Both the position numbers and the translations under genes were made by a program. The notes beneath the pieces were generated by a model, which saw only the letters and a program-made list of their open reading frames with translations, searched no databases and had not been told where the DNA came from. A stretch of DNA of 33,164 nucleotides, taken from positions 1 through 33,164 of the forward strand of contig PLRT01000055.1 in the NCBI GenBank assembly GCA_003164915.1, read 5' to 3'. Numbering within the stretch: the stretch's first letter is position 1; each line of letters begins with the position of its first letter. The DNA is from Hyphomicrobiales bacterium. GTDB lineage: Bacteria; Pseudomonadota; Alphaproteobacteria; Rhizobiales; Beijerinckiaceae. This document shows, piece by piece, positions 1-9,533 of this stretch.

Positions 1-3000
1 GCGCGCGCTTGGCGTCGTCCTGCGCCTTCCGGCGTTCGTCCTCGGCTTTCTTGCGGTCCTGCTCCGCCTTCAGCTGCGCCTGTTCGGCCTCGTAGGCGGC
101 GACCTCGGCTTCGCGCTGACGCATGTAACGCTCGGCCTTGAGCCGACGGTTGAACCACGCGCGTTCGCGAATGTCGGCGTCTAGCGCGGTTATGCGATCG
201 GTCTCGCGGCCGATCGCCTGCGCGGCGAGCCCGGCGGCGAGCGCCGCTGCGTCGATGCGGCGCGTCGGCGCGTCGAAGCCGCCGGTCAGCGAGACGTCGA
301 CCGTCGGCGGCGGCCCGTTCCAGAACTTGCCGCCGCGCGCCTCCGCGAAGACGACGTCGAACGTCAGGCTCGCGGCGCGCAGATCGTAGGCGGCGCTCGC
401 CGTCGCCGCGCCGCCGGCGCGCGGAACGGCCATCGGTTCGAGGCGCACGACCCCCCCGCTCAGCGTCGCCGGCGTCGCGCCGTCCGGCAGCGGCAACGCG
501 GCGCGATCGAGTTCGAGGCCGAGCGCGTAGCCGACATTGGTCTCGTCGATGCCGATGTCGCCCGATCGCGCGCGCGCCAGCACGCGGGTCAGCGCGGCGG
601 GATCGAGGCGCGGAATGGTCGCGCCGCGCAGTTCGACCTTCCCCTCGCCCGCCAAACCGCCGATCAGCGCGCTGACGCTGTCGCCTGAACTGGCGAAGCT
701 GAAGGCGCCCCCGACGCGCCCATGAAACGCCGGCTGGTCGACAGCAAGCGGGTCGACAGCGAGCTGCCCAGTCACCGTCGCCTGCGCCGCGTCGCGCCGC
801 GCCGTCAACCGCCCCGAGGCGTGAGCGCCGCCGATATCCATCGACACGTCGTCGAGGTCGAGGCGCCCGTGATCGAGTCGCAGCCGCCCGTCGAAGCCGC
901 GGGCCGTCGCGCCGGCGCCGAGATCGACCGCGCCGACGCGCAGGTTGAGATCGAGAGGCGGCGGATCGAGGCTCGGCGAAGCGAAACTCGCGTCGCGCGA
1001 GGCCGGTACGCCGAACGTCGGCCCGAGCAGACTGGCGAGATTGACGCGGTCGAGCGAAAGGTCGCCTTGCAGCCCTGGCTTCGACCCCGCCGGATCGCCG
1101 GCGATCGACTGCGCCAGCGCGACGTCGGGGTCGACCGCCTCGGGGGCCGCGAGCCGCCACGTCAGCTTCGCATCGACCTTCGATCCCGCCGCGCTCCCCG
1201 TCACGCGCGGCAGCGCGAGCGCGTCGCCGCGCAAGGCGACGTCGACGGCGAGGTCGAGCGGCGCGGCGATCGCTCCGGGCTTGACGAGGCCAAGCGCGAC
1301 GAGCAGTCCGGAGACGTCGCCAGCCTTGAGCGTCGCCGCGCCGAACAGCGACGCGTCCCCCGCTTCCGCGGCCGGCCGCAGACGACCGCGCCAGGTGAAG
1401 TCGGCGCCCGACAGCGTTCCCGTCGCCTGAACGTCGAAGCCGACATCCCACCGGCCCTTCGCCGAACCCTCGAGGTGGGCGCGCGGCGTGGCGGCCGTCG
1501 GCGCGGCGAGGCCGAGTTGACGCACCAGCGCCGACCCGTCGTCCGCGTCGAGGCTGAAGGTCGCGTCGGCCGAGTCGCCCGATCGTTTCGCCACGAGGTT
1601 GAAATGGGTCGCGCCCGCCGCGCCTTCGGCTTTGATCGAATCGAGATCAGGGACGTTCGGATCGGCCGACCACGCCTGCAGCGTCGCCTTGACCGGCGAA
1701 AGCGAGCTCGAGCGCGCGGCGAGCCAGCGGCTCGCGGGGCCCGGCGCGACGCGGCCGATCAGCGTTGCGACGTCGTCGAGCTTGTCGGCGTCGACGTCCA
1801 GACGCACCAGCCGCCCTTTCGGGCCGAGATCGCCGCTCGCCTCGATCGAAGCGCCGCCCAGGCCGGAGAGCGAGAGTTTCTCCAACGATATGTCGTCGCC
1901 CGTCTTGGTCATCTTCAGCGCCAGCGAGCCGCTCTCGAACTCCGCGTCTCCAGGCCGGCCGACCCTCAGCTTCGCCGCCTGCAACGTCAGCGCGAGGTCA
2001 GCGCCGCCGATGAGGCCGGCGCTGAGACTGAGATCAGGCAGGGCGTCGACGTCGAGCGCGTCGCTGCTCAGCTCCATGAACAGCCGCGCGCGCGCGTTCG
2101 CGACCGGCGCGGTGTAGGCAATCGCTCCGGAGAGCGTCGACCGGTCGAGCGTCAGTTCGAGATCGCGGGCGGAGAAGCCGACCGCCGAAATCTCGACCTC
2201 GCCGGTCGCCGAGGCGGAGCGATACGGCAGCGCCCCATTCAGCGCCGCCAGGCTTTTCGCCCAATTCGGCTCGCCGCGAGTCGCCCAGTCGCGAAGCTGA
2301 GCGATGTCGCCGACCTGGACTTTCAGCGCGCCCTTGAAGCCCGGCGCAGGGCCGAGTTCGAGCCCGCCGGAAAGCCGCAGCGAAGCCTGGCCTGGCAGGT
2401 CGAGCGCGAGCGTGCCGGAAAGTGGCGCGCCTGCCGAAGCCGTCGCGCGCAGGTCGATATCAGAGATCGTTTGCGCGCCGACGATCGCCGAAGCGGCGGT
2501 GAAGGCGACGTCGATCGCCAACGGCGCGCCGTCGCCGCGCTGCAGCGGCGCGACGAGCCGCGCGAGGCCGGCGAAGGCGCGCGCCGGCGGCGTCGCGTCC
2601 TCGTCCTTGGCGCGCAGCAACGAGTCGAAATCGAGCTGCTTGGCGTCGAGATCGATCCATAGCCGCGGCGCTTTGCCGCCGGTGAGCTGCGCCGAACCGC
2701 GCGCTTCGAGCGCCCGTTCGTCGGGCCCGAAACGCGCAACCAGGTTCCGCGCCGTGGCGGCGCCGAGGTCGCCCGCCAGCGTTCCGGAGGCCCGCCAGGG
2801 CGTCGGCTGAGCCGGGTCGCTGAACGCAACTGCGCCGGTCGCCGTCGCCGCCCCGGCGTAGGCGATCGCCACGCCGCCGTCGCTTGGATTGATCGTCACG
2901 GCGCCGTCGAAGACGAGGTTGGGGCCGCCATCGCGGACAGCCTCGAGCTTGAGCGGCAGCGCCCCGTCCGACATCGCTCCGCTGGAGAACTGGATCGCCG

Positions 3001-3562
3001 CCGAGCCGAGGCCGGGCGCGGCGATCCGCCCGGCGCCGCGGAACGGCCCGATCAACGAACCCGCCGAGGCGTCGAGGTCGATATCGACGTCGAGCGGCGC
3101 CCGGTCGCCGCCGGTCAACGCGAGGCGGCCGCGTTCGACGACCAGGCGATCGAGCGCGATCCGGCCGCCGCCGACCTGCGGGCGCCAGTTCGGCAGGGCC
3201 AAGGCGCCGTCCGGGCGGCGGATGAGGCGCAAGACCGGCTGATCGAGGCGCGCGAGCGTGAAACGCGCCCGGCCGCTCGGCAGGCTGGCGAGCGCCGCCT
3301 CGAGTTGCAAGGACTTGCACGTCAGGGCTGGCGGGCCGCCGGGGCCGGCGCCGATCGTGACGTCCTTGAGCAGGAGATAAGGCGTCGGCAGGAAATGAAG
3401 ATCGATCGAACCGGCGACGGTGACCGGCGCGCCGACGACCGCGCTCAGCTCCGCCTCGACCTGCCCGCGATGGCGCGACCAATCGACGAACAAGGGCGCA
3501 ACCAGCGCCGCCGTCAGCGCCACGACCAGCAGAACGGCGACGAGCGTGAGAAAATGGCGCAC
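1..3562 (-). CDS. AsmA family protein (C-terminus runs off the left edge)
   Basis: Not in the supplied ORF track, probably because it has no stop inside the window. My reading from a GTG at 3562 gives (V/M)RHFLTLVAVLLVVALTAALVAPLFVDWSRHRGQVEAELSAVVGAPVTVAGSIDLHFLPTPYLLLKDVTIG, typical AsmA N-terminus (TM helix followed by the AsmA domain). The frame stays coherent down to ...RAWFNRRLKAERYMRQREAEVAAYEAEQAQLKAEQDRKKAEDERRKAQ at the edge. Confidence 0.85.
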   Translation of the reverse strand, partial: MRHFLTLVAVLLVVALTAALVAPLFVDWSRHRGQVEAELSAVVGAPVTVAGSIDLHFLPTPYLLLKDVTIGAGPGGPPALTCKSLQLEAALASLPSGRARFTLARLDQPVLRLIRRPDGALALPNWRPQVGGGRIALDRLVVERGRLALTGGDRAPLDVDIDLDASAGSLIGPFRGAGRIAAPGLGSAAIQFSSGAMSDGALPLKLEAVRDGGPNLVFDGAVTINPSDGGVAIAYAGAATATGAVAFSDPAQPTPWRASGTLAGDLGAATARNLVARFGPDERALEARGSAQLTGGKAPRLWIDLDAKQLDFDSLLRAKDEDATPPARAFAGLARLVAPLQRGDGAPLAIDVAFTAASAIVGAQTISDIDLRATASAGAPLSGTLALDLPGQASLRLSGGLELGPAPGFKGALKVQVGDIAQLRDWATRGEPNWAKSLAALNGALPYRSASATGEVEISAVGFSARDLELTLDRSTLSGAIAYTAPVANARARLFMELSSDALDVDALPDLSLSAGLIGGADLALTLQAAKLRVGRPGDAEFESGSLALKMTKTGDDISLEKLSLSGLGGASIEASGDLGPKGRLVRLDVDADKLDDVATLIGRVAPGPASRWLAARSSSLSPVKATLQAWSADPNVPDLDSIKAEGAAGATHFNLVAKRSGDSADATFSLDADDGSALVRQLGLAAPTAATPRAHLEGSAKGRWDVGFDVQATGTLSGADFTWRGRLRPAAEAGDASLFGAATLKAGDVSGLLVALGLVKPGAIAAPLDLAVDVALRGDALALPRVTGSAAGSKVDAKLTWRLAAPEAVDPDVALAQSIAGDPAGSKPGLQGDLSLDRVNLASLLGPTFGVPASRDASFASPSLDPPPLDLNLRVGAVDLGAGATARGFDGRLRLDHGRLDLDDVSMDIGGAHASGRLTARRDAAQATVTGQLAVDPLAVDQPAFHGRVGGAFSFASSGDSVSALIGGLAGEGKVELRGATIPRLDPAALTRVLARARSGDIGIDETNVGYALGLELDRAALPLPDGATPATLSGGVVRLEPMAVPRAGGAATASAAYDLRAASLTFDVVFAEARGGKFWNGPPPTVDVSLTGGFDAPTRRIDAAALAAGLAAQAIGRETDRITALDADIRERAWFNRRLKAERYMRQREAEVAAYEAEQAQLKAEQDRKKAEDERRKAQDDAKRA

Positions 3563-3804
3563 TTCTGCGTGATCGACCGATTGAGCCCCGGGCCGCGGAT
3601 CGCCGCGCCCTAGGCTGACAACATGGCGCGAGCGTGGCGGCGGGACAAGCCGCGGATTCGCCGCAACGCTCCGTTGCATTCCAGCGGCCGGCGGTGGAAA
3701 CTGCGGTCCGGCCGATGGGCCTGACACGTCATTGTCACACGCCGGAGCTAGGGCCGGGCGCGGCCCATGGGTGGGCGAAGGCGCAAGCGCCGAGGGGGAT
3801 AGTC

Positions 3805-4926
3805 ATGAGCAACGTAACGCTGCAGCAGCGCATGAAATGGTTCGCGTCCGTGGCCGCCACGGCGCTCGCGGTCTGCGCCGCGCCCGCTCTCGCCGCTCCG
3901 CCCGACGACCTCGTCGCCGCCGCCAAGAAGGAAGGCCAGCTCACCGTCATCGCGCTGCCGCGCGACTGGTGCGGCTACGGCGCGCTGATCGACAGCTTCA
4001 AGGCCAAGTACGGCCTCGCCGTCAACGAACTCAACCCCGACGGCGGCTCGGGCGACGAAGTCGAGGCGATCAAGGCCAACAAGGACAACAAGGGCCCGCA
4101 GGCCCCCGACGTGATCGACGTCGGCCTCAGCTTCGGCCCGTCCGCCAAGAAGGACGGTCTCCTGCTTCCCTACAAAGTTTCCACCTGGGACTCGATCCCG
4201 GATTCGGCCAAGGACGCCGACGGTTACTGGGTCGGCGACTATTACGGCGTGCTGTCGTTCGCGGTGAACGCCGACATCGTCAAGACCGTCCCGACCGATT
4301 GGCCCGACCTGCTGAAGCCGGAGTACAAGGCCTCCGTCGCGCTCGCCGGCGACCCGCGCACCTCCAACCAGGCGACGATGGGCGTCTACGCCGCCGGCCT
4401 GTCGACGGGCGAGACCGACGCCGCCAAGGCCGCCGCCAAGGGCCTCGACTTCTTCGCCGACCTCAACAAGAAGGGCAACTTCGTCCCGGCGATCGGCAAG
4501 GCCGCCTCGCTCGCCCAGGGCTCGACTCCGATCCTCGTCTTCTGGGACTACAACGCGCTCGCCGCGCGCGACGCCCTGAAGGGCAACCCCAAGGTCGACG
4601 TCGTCGTGCCGAAGACCGGCGTCATCGCCGGCGTCTACGTCCAGGCGATCAGCGCCTATGCGCCCCATCCCAACGCCGCCAAGCTGTGGCTCGAGCACCT
4701 CTATTCGGACGAAGGGCAGCTCGGCTGGCTGAAAGGCTACTGCCACCCGATCCGGTTCAACAATCTGGTGGAAAACAAGAAGGTGCCGGCCGAGTTGCTC
4801 GACGCGCTGCCGCCGGCCGATAGCTACGCCAAGGCCAAGTTCCCGACCCTCGAGGAACAGGCGGCGGCGAAGGACGTCATCGCCAAGCAGTGGGACACGG
4901 TCGTCGGCGCCACCGTCGCCAAGTGA
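3805..4926 (+). CDS. ABC transporter periplasmic substrate-binding protein (family 1, PotD/Fbp-like)
   Basis: Signal peptide MSNVTLQQRMKWFASVAATALAVCAAPALA; SBP body (APDVIDVGLSFGPSAKKDGLL..., YYGVLSFAVNADIV, PHPNAAKLWLEHLYSDEGQ). Followed by two permeases and an ATPase. Start revised from 3634 to 3805. Confidence 0.88.
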   Translation: MSNVTLQQRMKWFASVAATALAVCAAPALAAPPDDLVAAAKKEGQLTVIALPRDWCGYGALIDSFKAKYGLAVNELNPDGGSGDEVEAIKANKDNKGPQAPDVIDVGLSFGPSAKKDGLLLPYKVSTWDSIPDSAKDADGYWVGDYYGVLSFAVNADIVKTVPTDWPDLLKPEYKASVALAGDPRTSNQATMGVYAAGLSTGETDAAKAAAKGLDFFADLNKKGNFVPAIGKAASLAQGSTPILVFWDYNALAARDALKGNPKVDVVVPKTGVIAGVYVQAISAYAPHPNAAKLWLEHLYSDEGQLGWLKGYCHPIRFNNLVENKKVPAELLDALPPADSYAKAKFPTLEEQAAAKDVIAKQWDTVVGATVAK

Positions 4927-5026
4927 CGCCCGCACGCGTGATCAGCCCACGCCCCGCCTCCGTCATTGGCGGCGGGGCTGACGTCGCTGTGGCCCCCGGC
5001 GTGCGCGGCGCGGTCGCGTTGCGCGC

Positions 5027-5908
5027 ATGACGACGGTCGCGACTCCCGCGACGGGCGTTCTGCGCTTGCCCAATCTGGCAGCGTGGCTCGGCGTCGCGCC
5101 GTTCTTCCTCTTTGCCGTCATGTTCCTGATCCTGCCGACCGGTTCGCTGCTGGTCGGCGCGTTCCAGGACCATGACGGCGCATTCACCTTGTCGAATCTC
5201 GGCCGGCTGTGGCAGCCCTCGATCCGACTTTCCTACCTGCTCAGCATCGAGATCAGCCTCGCCTCCGCCTTTCTCGGCGCGCTGATCGGCCTCGCGCTGG
5301 CGATCGCGGCGCTGCGCGGCGGCCTGCCAGGCTGGGTGCGGCCGACGCTGATGACCTTCAGCGGCGTCGCCTCGAATTTCGCCGGCGTGCCGCTCGCCTT
5401 CGCCTTCATGGCGACGCTCGGCCGCCTCGGCTTCATCACCATCCTCCTCAGGAGCGTCGGGCTCGACATCTACGCCGCCGGCTTCAACCTCTTCACCTTC
5501 ACCGGTCTTACCGTCACATACCTGTATTTCCAGATTCCACTGATGGTCCTTGTGATTGCGCCGGCGATCGACGGAGTCAAGGCGGAGTGGGGTGAGGCGG
5601 CGGAAATCCTCGGCGCCGGACGGCTGCAGTACTGGCGCATGATCGTCGCGCCGATCCTGTGGCCGAGCGTGCTCGGCGCTTCGCTGCTTCTGTTCGCCAA
5701 CGCCTTCGGCGCCATCGCCACCGCCTACGCGCTGACCGGTTCGTTCCTCAACATCGTGCCAATCCTGCTCTACGCGCAGATCCGCGGCGACGTGCTGCAC
5801 GACCCCAACCTCGGCTACGCGCTCGCCCTCGGCATGCTGCTGATCACCGGCCTGTCGAACGTGGCCTATCTCTACCTGCGAGCGCGCTCAGACCGGTGGC
5901 TCAAATGA
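5027..5908 (+). CDS. ABC transporter permease (PotB-like)
   Basis: Multi-TM protein with an EAA-like loop (EWGEAAEILGAGRLQYWRMIVAPILWPSVLGASLLLFANAFGA). Confidence 0.9.
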   Translation: MTTVATPATGVLRLPNLAAWLGVAPFFLFAVMFLILPTGSLLVGAFQDHDGAFTLSNLGRLWQPSIRLSYLLSIEISLASAFLGALIGLALAIAALRGGLPGWVRPTLMTFSGVASNFAGVPLAFAFMATLGRLGFITILLRSVGLDIYAAGFNLFTFTGLTVTYLYFQIPLMVLVIAPAIDGVKAEWGEAAEILGAGRLQYWRMIVAPILWPSVLGASLLLFANAFGAIATAYALTGSFLNIVPILLYAQIRGDVLHDPNLGYALALGMLLITGLSNVAYLYLRARSDRWLK

Positions 5909-6693
5909 AGAGCGGCAAGCTCGGCGCCTGGCTGGCGATGTTCCTCGGCGTCGCTTATTTCCTGGCGCCGCTGATCGCCACTTTCGAATTCTCACTGCGC
6001 ATGCGGCGCGGCGAATACAGCTTCGACGCCTATCGCGTCGTGCTGGCGAGCGCCGATTTCCACGATTCCTTTCTTTACTCCACTGTGCTCGGACTGCTGA
6101 CCATCGTCGTCGGCATCCTCATCGTCGTGCCGACCGCCTACTGGGTCCAGCTCCGCCTGCCGAAGCTGCGCGGCCTGGTCGAGTTCATCACCCTGCTGCC
6201 GCTGGTGATCCCGGCGATCGTGCTGGTGTTCGGCTATGTCAGGCTCTATGGCAGCTCGTCGATCCTGCCCTTGACGGCGACCTCGCTCGGCGCCGACGCG
6301 CTGCTGATGTTCGGCTATGTCGGCCTCGGCCTGCCCTACATGTACCGCTCGGTCGAGACCGCGCTGCGCTCGATCGACGTGCGCACCCTGACCGAAGCCG
6401 CCGAAAGCCAGGGCGCCGGGATCTGGACCATCCTCGTCCACATCATCCTGCCCAACATCCGCTCCGGCATCCTGTCGGGGGCGTTTCTCACCTTCGCCAT
6501 CGTCATCGGCGAGTTCACCTTCGCCAGCCTGCTCGATCGGCCGGCTTTCGGCCCCTATCTCCAACTCATCGGCGCCAACCGCGCCTACGAGCCGTCGGCG
6601 CTGGCGATCATCGCCTTCGCGTTGACCTGGGCTTGCATGGGCTTGATCCAGCTCGTCGGCTCGGGCATTCGCATTCCTGTCGGCAAGCGTTAG
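5905..6693 (+). CDS. ABC transporter permease (PotC-like)
   Basis: ATGA overlap with the previous gene; EAA loop TEAAESQGAGIWTILVHIILPNIRSGILSGAFLTFAIVIGEF. Start revised from 5659 to 5905. Confidence 0.9.
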   Translation: MKSGKLGAWLAMFLGVAYFLAPLIATFEFSLRMRRGEYSFDAYRVVLASADFHDSFLYSTVLGLLTIVVGILIVVPTAYWVQLRLPKLRGLVEFITLLPLVIPAIVLVFGYVRLYGSSSILPLTATSLGADALLMFGYVGLGLPYMYRSVETALRSIDVRTLTEAAESQGAGIWTILVHIILPNIRSGILSGAFLTFAIVIGEFTFASLLDRPAFGPYLQLIGANRAYEPSALAIIAFALTWACMGLIQLVGSGIRIPVGKR

Positions 6694-6704
6694 GATAGTC
6701 GCCC

Positions 6705-7769
6705 ATGTCGTTCCTCACCCTGACCGGCGTTCGCAAGGCCTTCGGCGCAAATACGGTCGTGCGCGACTTCAATCTCTCGGTCGAGCGCGGCGAATTCGTC
6801 ACCTTCCTCGGCCCGAGCGGCTGCGGCAAGACGACGACCTTGCGCATCGTCGCCGGCTTCGAGGCGCCCAGCGCCGGCGAGATTCGCATCAGCGGCCAGG
6901 ACGTCACCCATCTGCGCGCCAACAAGCGCGCAATCGGCATGGTGTTCCAGTCCTACGCGCTGTTCCCCAACATGACGGTGGCCGCCAACATCGGCTTCGG
7001 CCTCAAGGTCGCGCGCAAGTCGCCGGCCGACATCAAGTCGCGGGTCGACGAGATGCTGGCGCTGATCAAGCTGCCGCAGCTCGCCGGACGCTACCCCTAT
7101 CAGTTGTCGGGCGGCCAGCAGCAGCGCGTCTCGCTCGCCCGCGCGCTGGCGCCGAGTCCGCAGATCCTGCTGCTCGACGAGCCGCTCTCCGCCCTCGACG
7201 CGCGCATCCGCGTCTCGCTGCGCGAGGAAATCCGCTCGCTGCAGCGCAGTCTCGGCATCACCACGATCTTCGTCACCCACGACCAGGAGGAAGCCCTGTC
7301 GATGTCGGACCGCGTCGTCGTGATGAACGAAGGCGCGATCGAACAGGTCGGTTCGCCGAGCGAGATCTACAATGCGCCGCGCACTCGCTTCGTCGCCTCG
7401 TTCGTCGGCACGCTCAATCTGCTCAACGGCAAGATCGTCGACGCGTCGGTCGGGGCGATCGACATCGACGGCCAGCGCGCGACGACGCGGCGCAAGCTCA
7501 ACGGCGCCAAACCCGGCGACATCCTGCCGTTGGCGTTGAGGCCTGAGGCCCTGCGGCTCGGCGAAGGCGGCGACGATCGCAACACGCTCGCCGGCGTCAT
7601 CGAGGACGTCGCCTTCCTCGGCGCGGTCGTCCGGGTGCGGGTGCGACTGCAGGAAGCCGCGGTCATCATCGACATGTTCAACACCGGCGGCCCTGACCTG
7701 CCGGCGCGCGGCGCGCCGATCACGGTCAACTTCAGTCGCGACGACCTGATCCCGCTGCAAGCGCACTAG
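6705..7769 (+). CDS. ABC transporter ATP-binding protein (PotA/FbpC-like, with C-terminal TOBE region)
   Basis: Walker A GPSGCGKTT, signature LSGGQQQRVSLARAL, Walker B ILLLDEPLSALD, H-loop VTHDQEEA. Confidence 0.95.
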   Translation: MSFLTLTGVRKAFGANTVVRDFNLSVERGEFVTFLGPSGCGKTTTLRIVAGFEAPSAGEIRISGQDVTHLRANKRAIGMVFQSYALFPNMTVAANIGFGLKVARKSPADIKSRVDEMLALIKLPQLAGRYPYQLSGGQQQRVSLARALAPSPQILLLDEPLSALDARIRVSLREEIRSLQRSLGITTIFVTHDQEEALSMSDRVVVMNEGAIEQVGSPSEIYNAPRTRFVASFVGTLNLLNGKIVDASVGAIDIDGQRATTRRKLNGAKPGDILPLALRPEALRLGEGGDDRNTLAGVIEDVAFLGAVVRVRVRLQEAAVIIDMFNTGGPDLPARGAPITVNFSRDDLIPLQAH

Positions 7770-7783
7770 ACGCGCGGCGTCCC

Positions 7784-9412
7784 TCAAACCGCGACGGTGA
7801 AGCGGTCGGAGCGCGCCATCTCCCATTGCTCGCGCCACCATTCGTCGCACGCGCCCGAAATCAGCCCGCCCGGCTGCAATTGCGGATAGAGCCCGGCAAA
7901 CGTCCGCGTCTCGCTTGGGCTGATGCGGCGCGAGAAATGAACAGGGCGGAAGTCGCGCGGATGATCGAGCCCCGCCGCGGCGGTCAGTTCCGCCAGCGCG
8001 TGCAGCATCGAGCGGTGGTAGTTGCGCACGCGCTCGGTCTTGTCCTCGACCACCAACGCGCGGGAGCGCGTCTTGTCCTGGGTCGCGACGCCGGTCGGAC
8101 AGCGGTCGGTGTGGCAGGACAGCGACTGGATGCAGCCGAGCGCGAACATGAAGCCGCGGGCGGCGTTGCACCAATCGGCGCCGAGCGCCATCGCGCAGGC
8201 CATGTCGAAGGCGTTGGCGATCTTGCCCGAAACGCCGATGCGGATGTCGCCGCGCAGGCCCGCGCCGGCCAAGGCGTTGCGCACGAAGACGAGCCCTTCG
8301 CGCATCGGCAAGCCGATGTGGTCGGCGAATTCGAGCGGCGCCGCGCCGGTGCCGCCTTCCTTGCCGTCGACGACGATGAAGTCGGGTCGGACGCCCGTCT
8401 CCAGCATCGCCTTGCAGATGGCGAGAAACTCCCACGGATGTCCGACGCAGAGCTTGAAGCCGACCGGCTTGCCGCCGCTGAGCCGCCGCAATTCGCCGAT
8501 GAATCCCATCATCTCGAGCGGGTTCGAGAATGCGCCGTGGCGCGCCGGGGAAATGCAATCGCGGCCGACCGGCACGCCGCGGATCGCAGCGATCTCGGCG
8601 GAGACCTTGGCCGCCGGCAGCACGCCGCCGTGGCCGGGCTTGGCGCCCTGGCTCAGCTTGATCTCGATCATCTTGATCTGACCGTTGGCCGCCGTGGCGG
8701 CGAAGCGTTCGGGATCGAAAGCGCCTTCCGGCGTGCGGCAGCCGAAATAGCCCGAGCCGATCTCCCAGATCACGTCGCCGCCGCCCTCGCGATGATGGGG
8801 GCTGAAGCCGCCCTCCCCGGTGTCGTGGGCGAAGCCGCCGAGCGCCGCGCCGCGATTGAGGGCGCGGATGGCGTTGGCGCTCAGCGCGCCGAAGCTCATC
8901 GCGGAGATGTTGAAGACCGAAATCGAATAGGGCTGGGCGCAGCCCGGCCCGCCGACAAGGGCGCGAAATGGCGTCGCGGAAATCGCCGCCGGCGCTATCG
9001 AATGGCGCAGCCATTCGTACCCCTGCGCATTGACGTCGAGCTGGGTGCCGAACGGCCGCTTGTCGAGCTGCATCTTGGCGCGCTGATAGACGATGGCGCG
9101 CTGATTGCGCGAAAATGGCAGACCGTCGGTCTCGCTTTCGAAGAAGTACTGCCGCATCTCCGGCCGAATCTCTTCGAGCACGAAGCGCAGATGGGCGGAG
9201 ATCGGATAATTGCGCAGCACCGCGTGACGCGTCTGGAAGAGGTCGCGCGCGCCGAGCAGCGACAGCGCGGCGAAGACGACGAAAGCGGGAACGAGCGCGG
9301 CGCTTCCGCTCGGCCAGGCGGCGACCGTCGCGACGGCGCAGACCAGCGCCAACAGGGCGCTCGCCGTCAGCGCGATGAACCGCGCCGAAAACGCCAGAGC
9401 CAGAAACCGCAT
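7784..9412 (-). CDS. FMN-binding glutamate synthase family protein, N-terminally membrane-anchored
   Basis: GltB FMN/synthase domain motifs (GVSGKIANAFDMACAMALGADWCNAARGFMFALGCIQSLSCHTDRCPTGVATQD; 3Fe-4S-type Cys cluster; HDTGEGGFSPHHREGGGDVIWEIGSGYFGCR). Two hydrophobic segments at the N-terminus. Start revised from 9589 to 9412. Confidence 0.88.
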   Translation of the reverse strand: MRFLALAFSARFIALTASALLALVCAVATVAAWPSGSAALVPAFVVFAALSLLGARDLFQTRHAVLRNYPISAHLRFVLEEIRPEMRQYFFESETDGLPFSRNQRAIVYQRAKMQLDKRPFGTQLDVNAQGYEWLRHSIAPAAISATPFRALVGGPGCAQPYSISVFNISAMSFGALSANAIRALNRGAALGGFAHDTGEGGFSPHHREGGGDVIWEIGSGYFGCRTPEGAFDPERFAATAANGQIKMIEIKLSQGAKPGHGGVLPAAKVSAEIAAIRGVPVGRDCISPARHGAFSNPLEMMGFIGELRRLSGGKPVGFKLCVGHPWEFLAICKAMLETGVRPDFIVVDGKEGGTGAAPLEFADHIGLPMREGLVFVRNALAGAGLRGDIRIGVSGKIANAFDMACAMALGADWCNAARGFMFALGCIQSLSCHTDRCPTGVATQDKTRSRALVVEDKTERVRNYHRSMLHALAELTAAAGLDHPRDFRPVHFSRRISPSETRTFAGLYPQLQPGGLISGACDEWWREQWEMARSDRFTVAV

Positions 9413-9533
9413 GAACGCCCCCGTAGGCGTCGCTTGCGGCCGAATCGCGCCGCGGCCGCACGACGCGTCGCGACGCTGACATAGTTTTGCGTCTACGCGA
9501 AGACGCGCGCTTGCCGCGGTCCGCGCTCGCGAG

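Noticed and set aside
722-2662. 646-aa plus-strand ORF
   Set aside because: Extremely Arg/Glu-rich, low-complexity translation, antisense to the coherent AsmA coding frame; a high-GC shadow ORF.
3748-4935. 395-aa minus-strand ORF
   Set aside because: Antisense to the ABC substrate-binding protein; no recognisable motif.
6690-9482. 930-aa minus-strand ORF
   Set aside because: Runs frame-shifted over the GltS-like gene and antisense over the ABC ATPase; Arg/Ala-rich without motifs. The real genes are in other frames.
7826-9484. 552-aa plus-strand ORF
   Set aside because: Antisense to the FMN-binding glutamate-synthase-like gene; composition-driven.
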